Part shown: one piece after another, positions 5,706 through 5,723 of the stretch | Position numbering within the stretch: the stretch's first letter is position 1 | How the letters are laid out: every line of letters begins with the position of its first letter | Notes under the pieces: model-generated | What the model was told of the DNA's origin: nothing | Database searches by the model: none | What the model saw: only the letters and a program-made list of their open reading frames with translations | NCBI GenBank assembly: GCA_943324025.2 | Contig: CALPKA020000043.1 | Location: 1-5,723, forward strand | DNA from: Bifidobacterium breve | GTDB lineage: Bacteria > Actinomycetota > Actinomycetes > Nanopelagicales > Nanopelagicaceae | DNA: 5,723 nucleotides | Direction: 5' to 3' | Translations under genes and position numbers: made by a program

Positions 5706-5723
5706 ACTACTCTTAGTTAGGAA

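Noticed and set aside
1..5723. Novel defence, mobile or other undescribed multi-gene system
   Set aside because: Every gene except the DUF3039-like one belongs to a recognised family; there are no integrase, transposase, toxin, nuclease or repeat-array signals, and no compositional break is visible by eye.

Overview
The window looks like ordinary chromosomal DNA from a low-GC actinobacterium. The best fit is a streamlined freshwater planktonic lineage of the acI / Nanopelagicales type. Three observations support this: a small DUF3039-type protein, a family I know essentially only from Actinobacteria; AT-rich coding sequence with very short intergenic gaps; and several start codons that carry a -10 hexamer immediately upstream, the leaderless arrangement common in actinobacteria. 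The taxonomic call is inference, since no rRNA or other marker gene is present.

Layout. Positions 1-424 (minus strand) hold the 5' part of a secreted glycoside hydrolase family 18-like protein that runs off the left edge just as its catalytic motif begins. Positions 456-707 (minus) encode the DUF3039-like protein. A 40-bp divergent region (708-747) separates it from a plus-strand block: ornithine carbamoyltransferase (argF, 748-1701), then the three-gene proton-translocating NAD(P) transhydrogenase pntAA-pntAB-pntB (1727-4559, each junction overlapping by 1 or 4 bases). A pirin-family cupin protein with a TTG start follows (4623-5672). A 14-bp-stem intrinsic terminator (5672-5705) closes the block.

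How the genes work together. The transhydrogenase uses the proton gradient to transfer hydride from NADH to NADP+, supplying NADPH for biosynthesis. ArgF makes citrulline for arginine synthesis. The pirin is a probable metal-binding cupin of uncertain substrate. Only the pnt genes form a clear complex; argF and the pirin gene look like neighbours rather than partners. No hairpin lies between pntB and the pirin gene, so the terminator after the pirin gene may also end pnt transcripts.

Expression pattern. Four starts (GH18-like, DUF3039-like, argF, pntAA) have a TANNNT hexamer 6-7 bases before the ATG and no clear Shine-Dalgarno sequence. The cistrons inside the operon (pntAB, pntB) and the TTG-started pirin gene have purine-rich Shine-Dalgarno-like sequences instead. 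I see no CRISPR array, tRNA or rRNA gene, insertion sequence, phage gene or defence system, and no convincing undescribed system. The most interesting points are the leaderless pattern, the position of the proton-channel histidine in the transhydrogenase, and the divergent promoter pair.
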